A DNA stretch of 64,000 nucleotides from contig CM046304.1 in NCBI GenBank assembly GCA_025267735.1, forward strand, positions 7,130,001 through 7,194,000. The letters are read 5' to 3'. Source of the stretch: Mactra quadrangularis (lineage: Eukaryota; Mollusca; Bivalvia; Venerida; Mactridae). This document shows, piece after piece, positions 1 through 14,800 of this stretch. Position 1 is the first letter of the stretch. Every line of letters starts with the position of its first letter. The notes beneath the pieces were generated by a model that was given only the letters and a program-made list of their open reading frames with translations, did not search any database and was not told the DNA's origin. Position numbers and translations under genes: made by a program.

Positions 1-1128
1 GGCTATACCAAGTATAAACCAAATCATGTGTATGCCACATTAATAATGAAATATATGTACCTATACGTTTCTTATGCCAACAGAGTCATATAAACATAGC
101 TTTAAACTGCCTTGAAGGTGAGGGAAATTACTAAACTTAGTGTCAGGTTTTTATCTATAAAGCTAATTTATGAGAGAGACAAGATTTGTGTTTTAATAAT
201 AAAGAGTTTTAAAGTGTAAATATTGTTTGATTTAAGGAGTATAATTTAAACTGTAGGTTTTTAGAGGTAAGTTTAATAAAGTTTACATTTCTTATTTAAA
301 ATAATGGCGTTAATTTGTTTGATCAGGTAAAGGGCCATGGGAGGTATTTATTTGTTTGTCATGGCCCTGGCTATATGTTTTATAAGTAATTACCTTGATC
401 AATATGAATATATTGAGCAAAATAAGGTAACTTGTTTCAGATGGATTTCTCGAATAAAACATACCCTCTTACCCCAAGATCTAACCTGAACCCACCTCCA
501 GCCAGGGTACTCCTAATTCCCAACCATAACCTTAGCTCAATCTATAGGTACCATATCTTATCTATTAGGATGTACAGGGTTGCCAGACAGATTTTTATAT
601 AAAACTGTAGAAAAATCAACATATACCCATTAACCCGGTCGTACCTTAACCAACTATAGTTGGTACACTTTGGTAAAGTGAGTGCATATTGGCCTGAGAA
701 AGATAAATACTTGTACGAGATTAATAAAGAGCGCGTACACTTTCTTCAGCTAATTAATGTATGTATATGGTATTTAGATAGAATTTATGTCTCAGGTCAA
801 TTTTCACTAGCTATACATAACAACACAATATGGTTGTCAAGTCAAGTGTGTATTCTTAAATACAGTGTAATCTGCATAAAGCAGTCAGTGAAGAAAAGTC
901 ACTGGATTGGCTACTTACAGCAGGTAGCCACTTAAAGCACGTTCAGATGAAAATTCGTTGATTTGTTCATTCTGGCTAATTTTTAAGGTATATATAGCTT
1001 CTGGTCAACTCTTCCTCAAAGATTGTAAAAATGTGACAAATCCAAATGCAAATCGGAACATATTGCCGGTGGCTGCTTAATACAGGTTCAAGATAGAATT
1101 ATTTTAGTTGGTCGGAAGCCAGACTGGG
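1..1128. other. No gene or recognised repeat seen
   Basis: AT-rich sequence with only short open frames. A 16-bp perfect palindrome centred on TATA lies at 648-663. Nothing else is supportable. Confidence 0.5.
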
Positions 1129-1329
1129 CTGAGTTCAGTTATCGCGAACGTTACAGAACGTTACATAACGATACATTCGGAACTCCTCGGCCATATGATT
1201 GTTTACTTTAACACCGGAAGTTTAAAAAAAGCGTCTAAATATGTCCGAGAGTATTCGCAGCAAATGATCGAGGAGTTCCGAATGTATCGTTACGGAACGT
1301 TCTGTAACGTTCGCGGTAACTGAACTCAG
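1129..1329. mobile_element. 201-bp MITE with about 60-bp terminal inverted repeats
   Basis: The left arm (from 1129, CTGAGTTCAGTTA...) and the right arm (ending 1329) are reverse complements over about 60 bp with about five mismatches. Both contain repeated GAACGTT words. There is no coding capacity and no clear target duplication. A related GAACGTT-rich fragment occurs at 59651-59682. Confidence 0.75.
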
Positions 1330-1895
1330 TGCGGATCACTTACAGCAGACGACCGCTGATAGGAAATATAGACAATGTCTGTTAATGCAGGTTACACTGT
1401 ATTTACTTGAGGCAGAAAGAGATATACCCTTTACACGTTTAGAAAGTTTTATACAAAGTAGACCAACCATGAATGCAAGCACATCTTTACTATATTTTAT
1501 TCCAACGTTTCGGCTAAACGACTTTTATGTGAAATTCGTGACATGCATCTAAGATATGTGATCAATTAAGTTAAGAAGCTGTATAATGAGCATATATCAG
1601 TCAATCTAGCAGTCAATCACAGCATGTAACTTCTATTCATTAGAGCAATAATCGATTAAACCTATATAATATTCATAAACAAACCTTTCGTGTTGTAAGA
1701 GTCACTATTTAGCATCATTGTTATTGAGAGAGAACCAATGATATACGAATGTCAAACTAAATAAAGCTAGAACATGGGTGACCGACACAGTTCCGAGTCG
1801 AAAACATTATATATTTATAATGGAAAAATCTGCTATTGCCACGTATTGAACTTTGGTAAAAAGTTATTTATCCTATAATATATCCTATATGTATA

Positions 1896-2216
1896 TCTAT
1901 CATAGGCGGATCCAGCGGGGGCGGATCAGGAGGGTCCGGACCCCCCCCCTAGTATTTGGTAAACGTACATGTCCATTAGTGTATTTCTTGCCTGTAAGTC
2001 ATTTTTAAGTAGCATGAAGCTATTTTTCTCGGTGCTTAACATAGATTTAATAGTTATGTAGTTTTTATTATCAATTAATATGTTGCATTTTTTTCTGCAA
2101 AATGTGTATAATGTGGTTGTGGTTCGAGGTTTGGAACCCCCCCCCTAGAAAAGTTCGGACCCCTAGAAAAGTTCGGACCTCCCCTAGAAAAAAATCCTGG
2201 ATCCGCCCCTGTCTAT
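1896..2216. mobile_element. Non-autonomous DNA element with CATAGGCGGATCC ends (copy 1)
   Basis: The element spans 1901-2211. The left end is CATAGGCGGATCCAG and the right end is the complement of CAGGGGCGGATCCAGG. It is flanked by a 5-bp direct repeat TCTAT (1896-1900 and 2212-2216). The interior has C-runs and short tandem CCCTAGAAAAGTTCGGA repeats and no transposase. It shares its ends and 5-bp duplication with the element at 32149-32647. Confidence 0.7.
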
Positions 2217-5200
2217 ACACAGGTTTATTGTATGTGACTCGTAACAGTGCCGGCCCCTATGACCCAAGTACAATGCACATTTAACATGATTGTATTAGTG
2301 CATTAGCGTTATAATTATCGCTCAGACCCTTTTTCTGGTCATTTGTATTTTCATTTTCATTGAACGCCACCCGAAGACGGTGCTCTGTTTTGAACGAGTT
2401 TTAGATTGAGCCATGACATGAGCGACTATTAGTTAATATTACTTCCATATTAGATGTATCATTTTGATCACCAACTCTAATGTTTTCCGAAAGTCAAAGC
2501 ATTCAATTACCGGTAACAACGAGTTATATTAAGCACCGTATCTACTCCATGACAGGATATATTCTTGATAATATTGTCACTGACCTTAATGTACAAACAG
2601 GTATTTACTTAATAAATATACATTTAATAATACGTACTATACATTCATGAGTATTTTTTGTATTTAGGTAGTTATTCACTGTAAAGTGGCGTAAAGAAAT
2701 ATCAGATATGTATTGAATGATATTGAATGGTACATTATTCCATTGTGAAGCATATTTTATCCAATTTAAATTTTATTTGTGGTCTAATACATCTCGTTTT
2801 ACTTAAGTAATTGTATATTTGAATGGCTTTATTACAAAATTTTAAAGTAAACATCACGTTGTGTGGAAGAAAATTTATGAACTTCATCTGAATACAGTAA
2901 ACTGTTTTACAGCTAAAATAAACCAAGTTTGATTCTTAAAACTAGTAAAAATAGTAAGTACTAATTTCGATTTTACGAATTGGATGTCGTTTTGTACATT
3001 AATGCAGTACTGTAAAGATACTTATCTTTAAGTACGTAAATAACAGGGTTGAATTCTTCTGTTGACATTACTGTTGATTTCATGCCGTATTTTGAAACTT
3101 AAAAACATTTTTGTGCAATACATTTTCCTCCCGCATTGGCTCGCTAAATTGTTAAGTTACATGTATATGTAGGCTGTAGCTTATGTTTCCGCCACGGAAA
3201 TTGTACGAAACCGACATGAAATAAAAGTGTGTTTGTACATAAAGCAACATTTTTGTTCAACCGTTATCTTCAAATTTTCAATAATGCTACTTTAATAAAC
3301 TAAGTGTAAGGGTTTTTAAACGAATGACAAAAACTCCCTCCATTCGGACCATTGTCTTTGTGTTTGACTTTCCTGTTTCGGAAACTTCCGATTAAAATAC
3401 AGTGAGAGATTCTAGTTCAAGTTCTACGATCGGACACACTTTGACGTCATTTCCGGCCTATATTTGAAACCTACTGACAGAAATATTACATATTTTAAAA
3501 AGGTGTTTGTCATACGTATACATTAAAATATGAAGCCTATTGTAGAACCCCAGCTTAATCAATATCAAACAAAACCGTGTTATTAATTTTATATAGATGT
3601 CACTTTGAGCGTCAATAATAAACCGAGAGTTCAATAAAAACCAGGGTTTTATCGAAAGTTCTTCAAAACATAGAGACACAAAGTAATAGACTTTGAGTTT
3701 ATCATCAAAATATTGTAAAACTTCTCATGTTATTTATAGTTGAACATTTAAGAATTGTTTTGTATACACACTTTGTACTTGAACCTTGAACTTATCGAAA
3801 GTCTAATCAAATTTTCCAAACACCAGCATGGAATCCGACAGGGTTGACCAATCAGTAGACATTATAGGATTCCATGACTGGAGGGAGACTACTCAGTGTA
3901 AATTATGAAAGGCGTTTTCAAAATTTGGTTCTTTTTACACAACAATTTCCTTTAAGGGATAAAGTCACATTCCACGATCTGCACATAATGCGTCCTCACG
4001 GAGCAGATTGTCTCTTATAAAAACAGAGATTATACATCGAAGGATCACCAGTTCTTTTATTATTGATAGTATCTAAATGTTATGAAACCACTACTATAGT
4101 CCTACAATAGATATCAATATATTTCATTTTCATGGAAAAATTTAGACAATTCGTTTTTTCATGTGATTTTCTGTATCAGCAATTGAAGATCGAGTTAGCC
4201 TTGTGAACTCCCAATAGAACATCTGCTTACGTAGATTTGCGAACTTCTTTCATTATCTTCATTATTCATGATGAATGAATTTAGCGACCATTTTGATAAA
4301 TGAAATATTTGGTCCCTTTATTATAATGCATAGCGGAAATCTCCCTGCAGGGCGTTAGAGTTAGGCGCTTCCTTGTTGACCCTTTTAATAATATTGACCC
4401 CTTCTTTTATAGTAGAAACTCAATACGACTTAGCATTACGTGATTTCTAGACCAAACAAATCGTCTTATTTAAAAGATTAAATCTTAAGTACTACAAAAC
4501 TTAATTCCTTTTATAAAACTTATTGAACGCCCCTCACTTCGTTCCATAATACTATTTAATCAGTAGTTTTCATAAACTTTAATAAATTCGTGTTAAGATC
4601 AACATAATTAACAATACTTCATTACGATGAACATTCTTTGGTCTGAACGGTCTTACTTCAGTCAAATAAAAGAGTTCTTTTTCTATTAAAAATTTGTCAT
4701 TATTAAAATGATACCCAGCGGTATCAACTATTGTTAAACTGTTTGTTCGCATTGTATGGAGTACAAGAGAAAAAGTGTTTAAACGTCTTTAGTGATTTAA
4801 ATAGCAATTCTCACTGAAGGTTTTAAATCTTAATTTAAAGTGAATTCTGTATACTGGAATTAATATATATATATAAAACATGGCTGACATGAAATACTTA
4901 TATTCAAAATACGTAAGTCTTATATATATAATAATTTGACTGAATATTTTACGATATTACAAATTATTAATTATTTTAATACTAAAGTTTTGATATAATA
5001 AATCAAATGAATACATTTGTATTTTATATTGATTAAGTACACGGAATTATATGTTCTTAAACGTTAAATTTAATTCAGTGTTCATTGTACCTAATGCTGC
5101 TCATTCACAGATTTCAACTTAATTATCTATAAAAATAAATAAAGCTCTCAAAGTTTTATAAACATTTTTGAAAGCATTTTGGAAGTATTAAAAAGTATCA

Positions 5201-5836
5201 TGAAAATAAAATTATCAATGCTATTTGACATTCAACTGTAAAAGATGGTGATTTCATGTATAAAACCCTAACCCGTTACTAACGGCATAGGTGTGGATGA
5301 TTTTCTAGCGCGTCTTTGTGATATTTCTCAATCTTAATCTGGCTATAGGTCACTAACTTTAAACTATTAAGAATTTTCTGAACACAATTACAGAAACTGA
5401 CAAGTAATTTTAAAATATCAAACACACTTAACACAATCTGTGAGTGAGTAGCTGGAATGGTAAATTCTGTTTGTAACATTGGGCGAAAAATGATTGTGTT
5501 TAGCATACGAGTGATGGCTATCAGGAAATGTAAATATTAAGGAAACTTCAATCATGCTTTTGAAAATGTTTAATTAAATTTCGATAAGAGTTTACTTCTT
5601 ATTCATTGAGTACATGTATTTCTTCATGGAGATAGTTTACTATTTATTGATAAACTCAAGCGACATTTTAAATTATTGAATGAAATTTGAGTTAAGTCAG
5701 AATTAATAATTTTAAAGTCTGATAATATCAGCCAAACTTTCTTTGAAAAATATATAAAATGACAAAATTGGTACTATATACTGTACAGTCTTGATTGAAT
5801 ACTATAAATGAATTAAGTTTTATATGTAAATTTCAG
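2217..5836. other. Upstream region, nothing coding supported
   Basis: AT-rich, with short open frames only. An inverted repeat at 3823-3835 and 3867-3881 (CCAG-ATGGAATCC arms) encloses a CCAAT word (3848), and a TATAAAA word lies at 4016-4022. These might belong to the ankyrin gene promoter, but no first exon could be tied to them. Confidence 0.35.
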
Positions 5837-5854
5837 CTTGGTGGAGATAAGACC

Positions 5855-5881
5855 ATGAACTACAACGAGCTTGCAGCCGAG
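5855..5881 (+). CDS. Ankyrin gene exon 1 (coding part)
   Basis: ATG at 5855 lies in a good context (ACCATGA) and opens MNYNELAAE, ending at donor GTGAGT (5882). A TTTCAG at 5831-5836 suggests the exon starts at 5837 and that a noncoding exon lies further upstream. It joins exon 2 in frame to give ELAAE-LHVHIQ. Confidence 0.65.
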
Positions 5882-8800
5882 GTGAGTACAGCTTATTTTG
5901 ATGATAATCGTACTGAATGGCCGAGGGGTTCCGAATGGTTGTTACGGGTGCCAGCGTACCTACTCGACAATTTCTATGACCTTATAACCCCGATCGAGTT
6001 CAGAGAGCAAATGGGCGAACATAGTACCCGAGTGCTCGTCCACAGGGTATCTCCTACAGTTTCGACTATACAGTATATTGTAATAAGTCCAGTTCCTTAG
6101 TCACAGACTTTACAGACAACTCTGTATACCTTCCTTACACGATCGATATCCATTAATCAACAATTACGTTCAATCCTTCCTATTATAATCAGGTTTAAGG
6201 CTCATTATTGTTGCATTGTATGTCTGATATAGCCGCTATTGTGTTCAGATTAAATACAAGATTATGTATGTATTATAATACGTACAGCATTTATTTGTAG
6301 TGTTTAGTCTCTTACTTGTATCATATAAATACATCTAAGGTCAGTCAAAATTTACAACTTTCTTTTAAACTTTAGAATATATAATACAATACATTAATCT
6401 TACACAGTTTACTTTGATGTAGGTCATTTTAAAACATAATGCTATGTATGAAACGGCCCTCATCTTGAATGAAAATATTTGGCAGTTTTTTATCTTTAAC
6501 TTGGAGATAAATTTTATCCAGCATAACTCGAAAAACCCCAACACGTATATTAATAACATATAGATGACCCGAGCAATCCCAACACATTTACTGCATGCAG
6601 ATGGTTTGGATAGTTCATTACGATTTGCTAAAAGAGTCGATGTTCCAGGATGACGCTATATATGGACATAATATGGCAATTGTATCCCCTACCTTCAACC
6701 TAGCGTCTATGGCGATGTGATGAAGTGGGTAAATGGTGCCCAACGTAGAAAAACACACACAATGAATTGCATTAGATTGTCAAGCAGGCATTCAAGCTCC
6801 AGGAATTCTAATTCAATTAAGTGGGAAAATGGAGTTGAAAGAGTTCCTTAATGCCGATGTATTATATTACATGTATATACATTATGTTACAATTCAGACA
6901 TACATTACCAATACCAATACTCCTACCTACTACTACTAATACTTTATTTTTTTCCTCCATAACACAGGAGAGCATCTGTTGGCACGTACACGAAAGCAAC
7001 AAACCAACAAACTGTACTACCAATTGAATTAACAATATCCTGCTTATATACAATAGACCCATTTCTTTCTGCTGTGAAATACATAAACGTTGCCACTATT
7101 AATTAAATTATTGACTCGAGGACATTGAAAAGTCTCGAGTTAGTTTGTGTTCTTTTCTTTACGATCAATTGACCAGGTTTTTAATAAGTAGCCAGAAGTG
7201 CTCGTACAAATAAATTGACTACATCCGTTTCAGTTGAAAACCTTTCTGATGATCAATAAAGTCAAATGAACAGCTTCGAGGTTAATATTTGTATAGTTTT
7301 ACCGTTTATTCTCTAGTTAGCGCACCTTCCCTTGCAAATGTCCCCATTTAGGAAATAACAACCAACATAAACTATTTCAATGTCTACTTACGTCCGGAAA
7401 ACTGCAACACAACAAATATTTTCAGTAAATATAAAGTCACTCTACCATACATGTATTTTATTTAGTTATTTCGCCGTTTTTGTAATCTTATAAACGCCCC
7501 CGCCCCTTTGGAAAATGTAACCCCTCGGGGGCGTTTCGAAGAGATATACGGTAACAGAGATATTCTGACCCAAGGAAATAAAAAAATATCTAAATTTTGA
7601 ACGATTTTCTAAATTCTATATTGGGCATCGGAATGCCTAGCAGAAATGCCAGAAAATCAGAAAACATTTAACATCGAAACATTTATTCACTCTACCAGAA
7701 AGTGTTCAGGTTACTCAGGTGACACTGTATTCATGCGTGGTTGATATCGTAGCATAGAAACATACGATTACTTTCAATAGTAAAACAAATATTGATTGAT
7801 GAGTGTAAACTTCATAAAACAATGAAACATTGTAAAAGCTTGACACACTACTTATGAGGGTTCACTTATTTAATCTAATAGCATACAAACTTAAAGGGGG
7901 ACAGTATATTATTATTCAATAATGGGCCAACACATAGCAAGTAGCATTTTTCATTTCGAAGTATTCTTTGCAATTATACTCGACTTTTTATAACAAACAC
8001 GTTGGTTATATTATGTGCTTGAGATTTAAAAACAGTTTAATAATATGTTCAGCTCCAATCTCAGCTTATACAATGGCTATAGAATACCAGATCTAAAATA
8101 AAAAAACTTTTTAAACAACAGTTTGACAATAAATACATTATACTTTAGTATGTACCATTTTTTAAAATTCAGAATATCATTTCTAGCTTATCCAAACTCC
8201 AAAAAATACAAATCTTGTTAAAACTGAATGATACTTTTATTCATAATTCAGTCAAATTTAATCAGGACGTTGAGCTGGGTCAAAGACCCTTTACATATGT
8301 ACAGAAGGCTGAGGTTGAAGTTGGTCCTCAATTTACCTCACTGCAAACTTCATCCTTTGAAAAGAGAAGAATTACTAAACAATCTTAGAAAAAAACATGC
8401 GTCTATATGCATTGATTTTATTTTAGTGACACGTTAGCACACTCAAGCTCACACGATACCAGAATACTTAATTAAATTAAAGCATACATGCAATTACTTG
8501 CATTCATACAAACTGTGCATTAATTATTAATTAATTTGTCTATCACCAAGGTGCATACTTGTCCTTCTATCTTTCTACCAGTTAATATTGATGTGGAATA
8601 TCTAATGAAAATCTTCTAGTTAACATGAGAAATTCAATACCCCAGCTCAATATTTCTCCCTCATGACTTCTTGGAGTTAGGTCACGAAACATTTATTGCT
8701 ATTTTTCACTCGTAACGCTGTTTTCATCCCTTTCATAGTCCCGTGACTCAGGACCAGGGTCTTCCAAAAGAGAAATTTTGAACGTTCGCTGTAGCTTGTA

Positions 8801-11800
8801 AGTTTGTGAAAAGAAAAATAGAAAAAGATGAAATCAACCTATCACTTTAAGATTCCACGTTAAAACAAAAACAACATATGAAATAGTGTTGGAGGGAAAC
8901 ACTGGCAATGTAAAATATGGTAAAACATTTGACAATGTAAAGACATGCTCATACCTGATACAATATATATTTAAAAACAACCTAATATAAAATATATAAC
9001 CTCTCACTAGATTTAACTATTGTAAAATACTAGAAGATTGAAATATATTGTGAAACATAAATTGAAATATAATTATAATTAAACCTAAGACAACACATAA
9101 ATACTATAACTTTTAAGATGAAAACGCAGAAGTATAGAAATAGGCCCAATGGACTGAGTCGAAGAGTCCCGGGTACGAAATACAAATTATTCTGTGATAA
9201 AAAGTACCGATGTGCATCGATTTTAGTACAAACTTATTTATTCGAGCGCTCTTGAGTTTATCCAAACGATTTTTTTTGCTGCCGATCAAAGCCAAGATTC
9301 TCGATTGAAGATAAAAAAACCTATACCCTACAGGTAATTGCGAAAGCCACTTCGTCATTCGTACTTGATCCCTGTCAAAGGCCCGGTTTCAGAATCTCTA
9401 AAAAATTATTATCTTAAATGCGCATTGAGAATTGTTGACTTATACTATAGATTATCAATAGGTAGTAAAACTCCGACTGTTTGAATATGAAGCTCCACAC
9501 TGCATTGTAACTCATGTTTATATACAATGTCCTTGCTCAGCATTATCATTCAAACATGTACATGTATGTTGTCTAGTACATACGTTACTGAATAACTTGT
9601 TTTATATTTTAGTTACATGTTCATATTCAACAAGGAAGACTTAGTGATGTACAAAGTTTATTAGAACCAATATCAAATCAAAATATTATTAGAGCCATAG
9701 ATAATGAGGTAAGAACAAAAGCCATGTATTAATCTATGTTATTGTGATTTGTAATTTCATCATTTTACATTCTGACTTTGCATACACTTCAGCTTTATAT
9801 TAATGGGTCTACACAAACTAGTATAAAACATGAAATAAAGAAGAAATTTGACTAGTTTAGTGCAGACACATAACTATACAATGTACATATATACAGACTA
9901 AATACATGTATATAGATAAATTGTATACTTAGTATTAATATAAAATGTTGATTTTGTAACACTTATAATGTACAAAAGTGTATATTGAATGTTAATTTAA
10001 CACATGTGTACAAAACTTATATTGGTTATTCACAATTCTTCATGAGTGAATACAAACTTTACTTTGATTGATATTCAATAGCAGACCCAGGATGGCAGTA
10101 AAGAGGCAAGTCTAGAGAAAATCCTTGCTTGGAATTTTCATATTCTTGCAACTTTTAACATTTCATTATCAATATATCAGTAAACATATATATATATAGG
10201 CCTATCAATATATTTAGTAGCTGACCCCTTTAAAGAAATGTTGAGGACCGTGCCCCCATTTATGTCAAGCTAGTTGATAATTTTGTTGTTCACCATATAA
10301 CATGATAATTGGACCAGTGCTTCAAAAACATTTAGGAGAAACAGCCATAATATATTTATGGATATACCCCTACATTCCCCATATTGATAATCAAGGACCC
10401 TATATGGGGCCTATAATGTACCTTTACTGTGACTGGAAGCTTATAAATAATGTGTTACTATTTCAGTTTATGGCTCTAGGTGAACACAGAGATATCATAA
10501 ATTTTGCTATAGATAATCGTAAAGAAAAAATCGCCTTATATCTTGTAGAGAAAGCTTTTCCTCTCGATCATGTATACTGGGTATGATAGAATATTTTATA
10601 TTTTTATTGTATAAGTAATGTATTATAGATTTAGCTGAAATATATGACAATACAGTAACTCATCTCAGAGCAGTGGTAGCTGAGTGATAGGTTTGGTAGC
10701 CATTAAGCATATATGCTGCTCAGTGTTGGTTAGAAACTCATTCAAAACCTACCCTGTTGTTTTTCTTTGGCAAGAAACTTTAACCTGCTACCTCATTACT
10801 GTAGGACCAGGAAAGCGAACTCAAAAGTGATTAGTAAGAAAGTTAAAAATAGTATACATTGTATACTTAATTCATCTCAGAAATCAGGGTTTGTTTCATC
10901 ATCACCAGAACCTATGTTTTATGTTCTATAGTTTCATTAAAAAAGCATTTGACATGATCCGTAAGTCATGAGACAATCCTGTGATTTGACTTACCATATT
11001 ATACATTTTAACAAAAGGGCCAGAATGAAAAAAGTCTTGGGTGTTGCCCCTTAATTCTGAAGTCTTAGTTTTGAAATTCTCAATTGTGGTTGATGTTAAA
11101 GAACCTGCACCAGATATAATGTCAGATTGTGAAAATATACCACACAACAGATATGGGTAAACAGATTTATTGTTATATACAGAATTTAGTCTTTATATTC
11201 AAGGGCACAATATAGGCAAAAATGCTTCTGTACATTCTGAGTTTTGAAAAAATTAATTGACCACCTTGACACAGTTAAATGTCTTTTACAATTTGTAGGA
11301 AGATAAAGCAGTGTGTGATGAATGGTGTAACAAGAATCATGGTCCAGATAAATGTCCACAACAATATGATTGTTGTAAGAATGCTGAGAGACAAGGTATG
11401 GAGAAGTTAAAGTTACGTCTGGATTTGATCAAACAAGGAAGATATAAGCCAGGTGAAGGTCTATCTGAATCTAATATTGAGAAATTCCTACCTCACAAAC
11501 CACCGGCTAGACAACAAAAACTTCCACATGAAAAGGTTAGTACTAGGGGCGTTACTGTTAACTAATATTATGGACAAGTTAATAATTTGCAATACAATTT
11601 CTGACAGTTTTTAACAGGTTTGTTTTTCCTTGAACCATTTTGTTGCTATGTATAGGTCGTTTGCGTTAATGCTGGACCCCTATTTGCAGTAAATATCTTT
11701 TAAACTATTACAGCAATTTTGCTAAAAATTTTAATACAATCTTATTTCAATTTTTCCTTCTAGGATTTAAATTTGTAGAATTTTTAATAGATAAATAAAA

Positions 11801-14800
11801 AAGTTTTCCATAAGGTAGAATGCAAAATATTTGGAATTTTTTATCAAAAATCCGGCGGGAGGTAAAATAAGATGTTCTGATTGTAACATTGTCATACTTC
11901 CAGTGTATTTAAGTCTTGTGCGTTTACTTGTGCCTTTAAAATCGTACCTGTAGAATTTGTATAGATTACAGACAACAATGATGATGATATTTGAGTTTGT
12001 ATATACTATTATAATTTTTTATCAAATAAAATTTCTAACCGGGCCTCATATATAGCTTTTATTTTGTATCTACTGTTATGTGGCTGTTCTGATTATGGCA
12101 CATACCCATTTAACAAAAGTCTCTTTTTGGCTTTAAAATTTGCATTGCATGTCTATGGGAATTTAAGTATGTTATGTAATTAAAGAAAAATTCTAAATTT
12201 TTGGATTTGAGAAGGAAAATGCTAGTTATGATCACATACAAAATTTGAGTTACTTCCATCCGATAGTGATTGAGATATTTCATGATTTTAGGGGTCCAGC
12301 TTTAACGCAAACAACCTATATCAGACTCTGAGACTTACTTTGTTTTATCAGAATCTGAATTTTTAGTGTTTGTATAAATGTTCAAATGTGTTGAAAACTA
12401 ATCTTATTGGGCTTTATTTCTTAAACATTTCATCAAATGAGAGAATAATTGTCTTCGGAAGTTTGTTTTAAAATATCCATTTTTCTATCATATAATTTAT
12501 TTTACACAAATCATCCAAACATTTGTATAATAGATCATTTAAGAATAGACACATATATGTATTATGTGATGTTAAACCGATAAAACAATGCATGTGCTTC
12601 ATTTGTCTATGCAAAAAACAATACATATTGCAATATATTGTAGTATGTGTTTTGTGTATTGCAATGTGTTTTTACGGTATTGCTACACCTGTAGTTAGTA
12701 CATTGTTTGTCTAAATTCTGTTTTGAGAATAATCAGGCTATCCTACTCAGTTGTGTGTCAGCCTCAGCGTTGGTGTAACACTTTTAGGTTAACTTTCTAG
12801 TTGCAACATTTTATATTTTTATATCTTTGCAACTACTGGAACAACATGAACAATTTTACTTAATTCTTCACATATGCTTTGGGGTTACAACTGGACATTA
12901 AATACCAAGTTTCCTAACTCTACTCTCTAGCAAGAATTTTGACTGAATTATGGCCCTTTTTACTTACAAATTTCTTGGTTGAGTTTTATCAGTGAAACAT
13001 TTTATCTTTGCAACTTCACTTTAAATTATATTTTAGTATGAACAACAAAGGTATATCCCTGAGAAAAATGAGAAATCTCACTGTGAAGAGGCCAAGGAAT
13101 ATTTTGAACAACAACAACATAAGAAATACTTTACTAAGGTGATTATTTTATACTTTTTTTTGAAGAAATTTACATTGACTTAAAGTTACACTTTTTATGA
13201 CCATAAATCAATGGTCTTAATGTCTGGACAATTTTTCCTTAAATCAAGGGTATATAATACATTACTAATAAATAAAATACATAAAATGTACAATTTTGCA
13301 ATAACCAAGCTAGGTAGTCTAGATATCAGAACCTTACTGTATATAAATTATGTTATAACTATATTTTTTAACGTCACAAAGTTGACAACAATTGTTGCTT
13401 ATCAATGAATTTAGATTTATGCCAATAACATATAATTACTGGAGTTTAGACATTATGGAAGTGCATCTTATTTGTATGATATGAATCATTCAGGTATACA
13501 ATCACTAGTGCCATCTAGAGTAATTAAGTAATTACCTCCCTTTCATATGAAAAAGTCTGACATAGTTAACAAATCTGACATGATGAAAAAACTTAGAAAT
13601 ACAATGTACAAACAATTATAATTATTTCTAGATTTTTAGTAGTTTTTAGTTAGGGGTTGTATACCGTAAAATATATGTTAGTATTATATGTTATTTTCAG
13701 CATAGAGGTACATTATTACATGAATGTGTAGATAAACCCAGATATTATATATATATAATAGCTAACCAATGTGTACCAGTTAATATACAAGATAATGTAA
13801 GTTTGTTTTTTGATTATGTACTTATATAAAATAATAAAAAACTATTTTTTTTTCTCCAAAAATATCAATACAATTACATCAATGCATAATTTACATGTAC
13901 ATGTATTAAAAAAACCACTCCACTATTGCTTGCTTTTTTCCACAGGATGCCTGCTTGATTCACCCCCTCTCAAAAAATATATACAAACATATATATACAT
14001 GTATCAAGTATATGGTATATAGTTATATCATTCTTGTACCCAGAGGTTATCAAGCTTCTCATTCAAATCTAGAATCTTGATAGCTTCTGGTTATAAGCAC
14101 AGGACTTCAAATGATGTATAGTATTGTAGTTTGAACAAAATCATAGTTATATGCATTATGAAACTTTTAAGCATACCCAATTTCCATATTGTAGGAAATT
14201 TTTTATTTTTCAACCCTGATAATGGGAATGTGTATAAGGACCATACTGTTGTCTGCTTGCATGGTTTTCATGCTTCTTTATCAATGCAAGTCCGGTTTTG
14301 TAGTGCATGTGTTGAAAAGCAGAATATTATTAGTTACACAGTCAGTTACTGACCGGATACGGTGTAATACAGGGTCAGTAAATTAATATTGGGTGAGAGC
14401 GTATCCGGTCAGTAACTGACTGTGTAACGAATTTATCTTACCGAGTACCCCCATCTGATTAGAAAAATAAGGTTTCGTCAGCGCTATCATTTATAAATTT
14501 TGTTACTGACTGGATATTAGAATCTACTGACCTAATATGGGATAATACATGGTCAGCACGTGACCGCTCTCGGCCAATGAAAAACGAGTATTCTGTACGA
14601 GGTAAGATAAATATATATATGTGTGTAATTTCAGTTTTTATTACAATCATAATATATGTGTAATTTTTACTACATCATGTGGACACATGTTTTTTCTTAC
14701 AGAATGGTGACACAGCTTTACATTTAGCAGTAAGAAAAGGTCATGCTGATATAGTTGAAGCCTTGATACAATGTGGAGCTGATCCTACCCTCAGAAATAA

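Noticed and set aside
660..935. 91-codon open frame upstream
   Set aside because: It starts with TTG and has no domain, splice or Kozak evidence.
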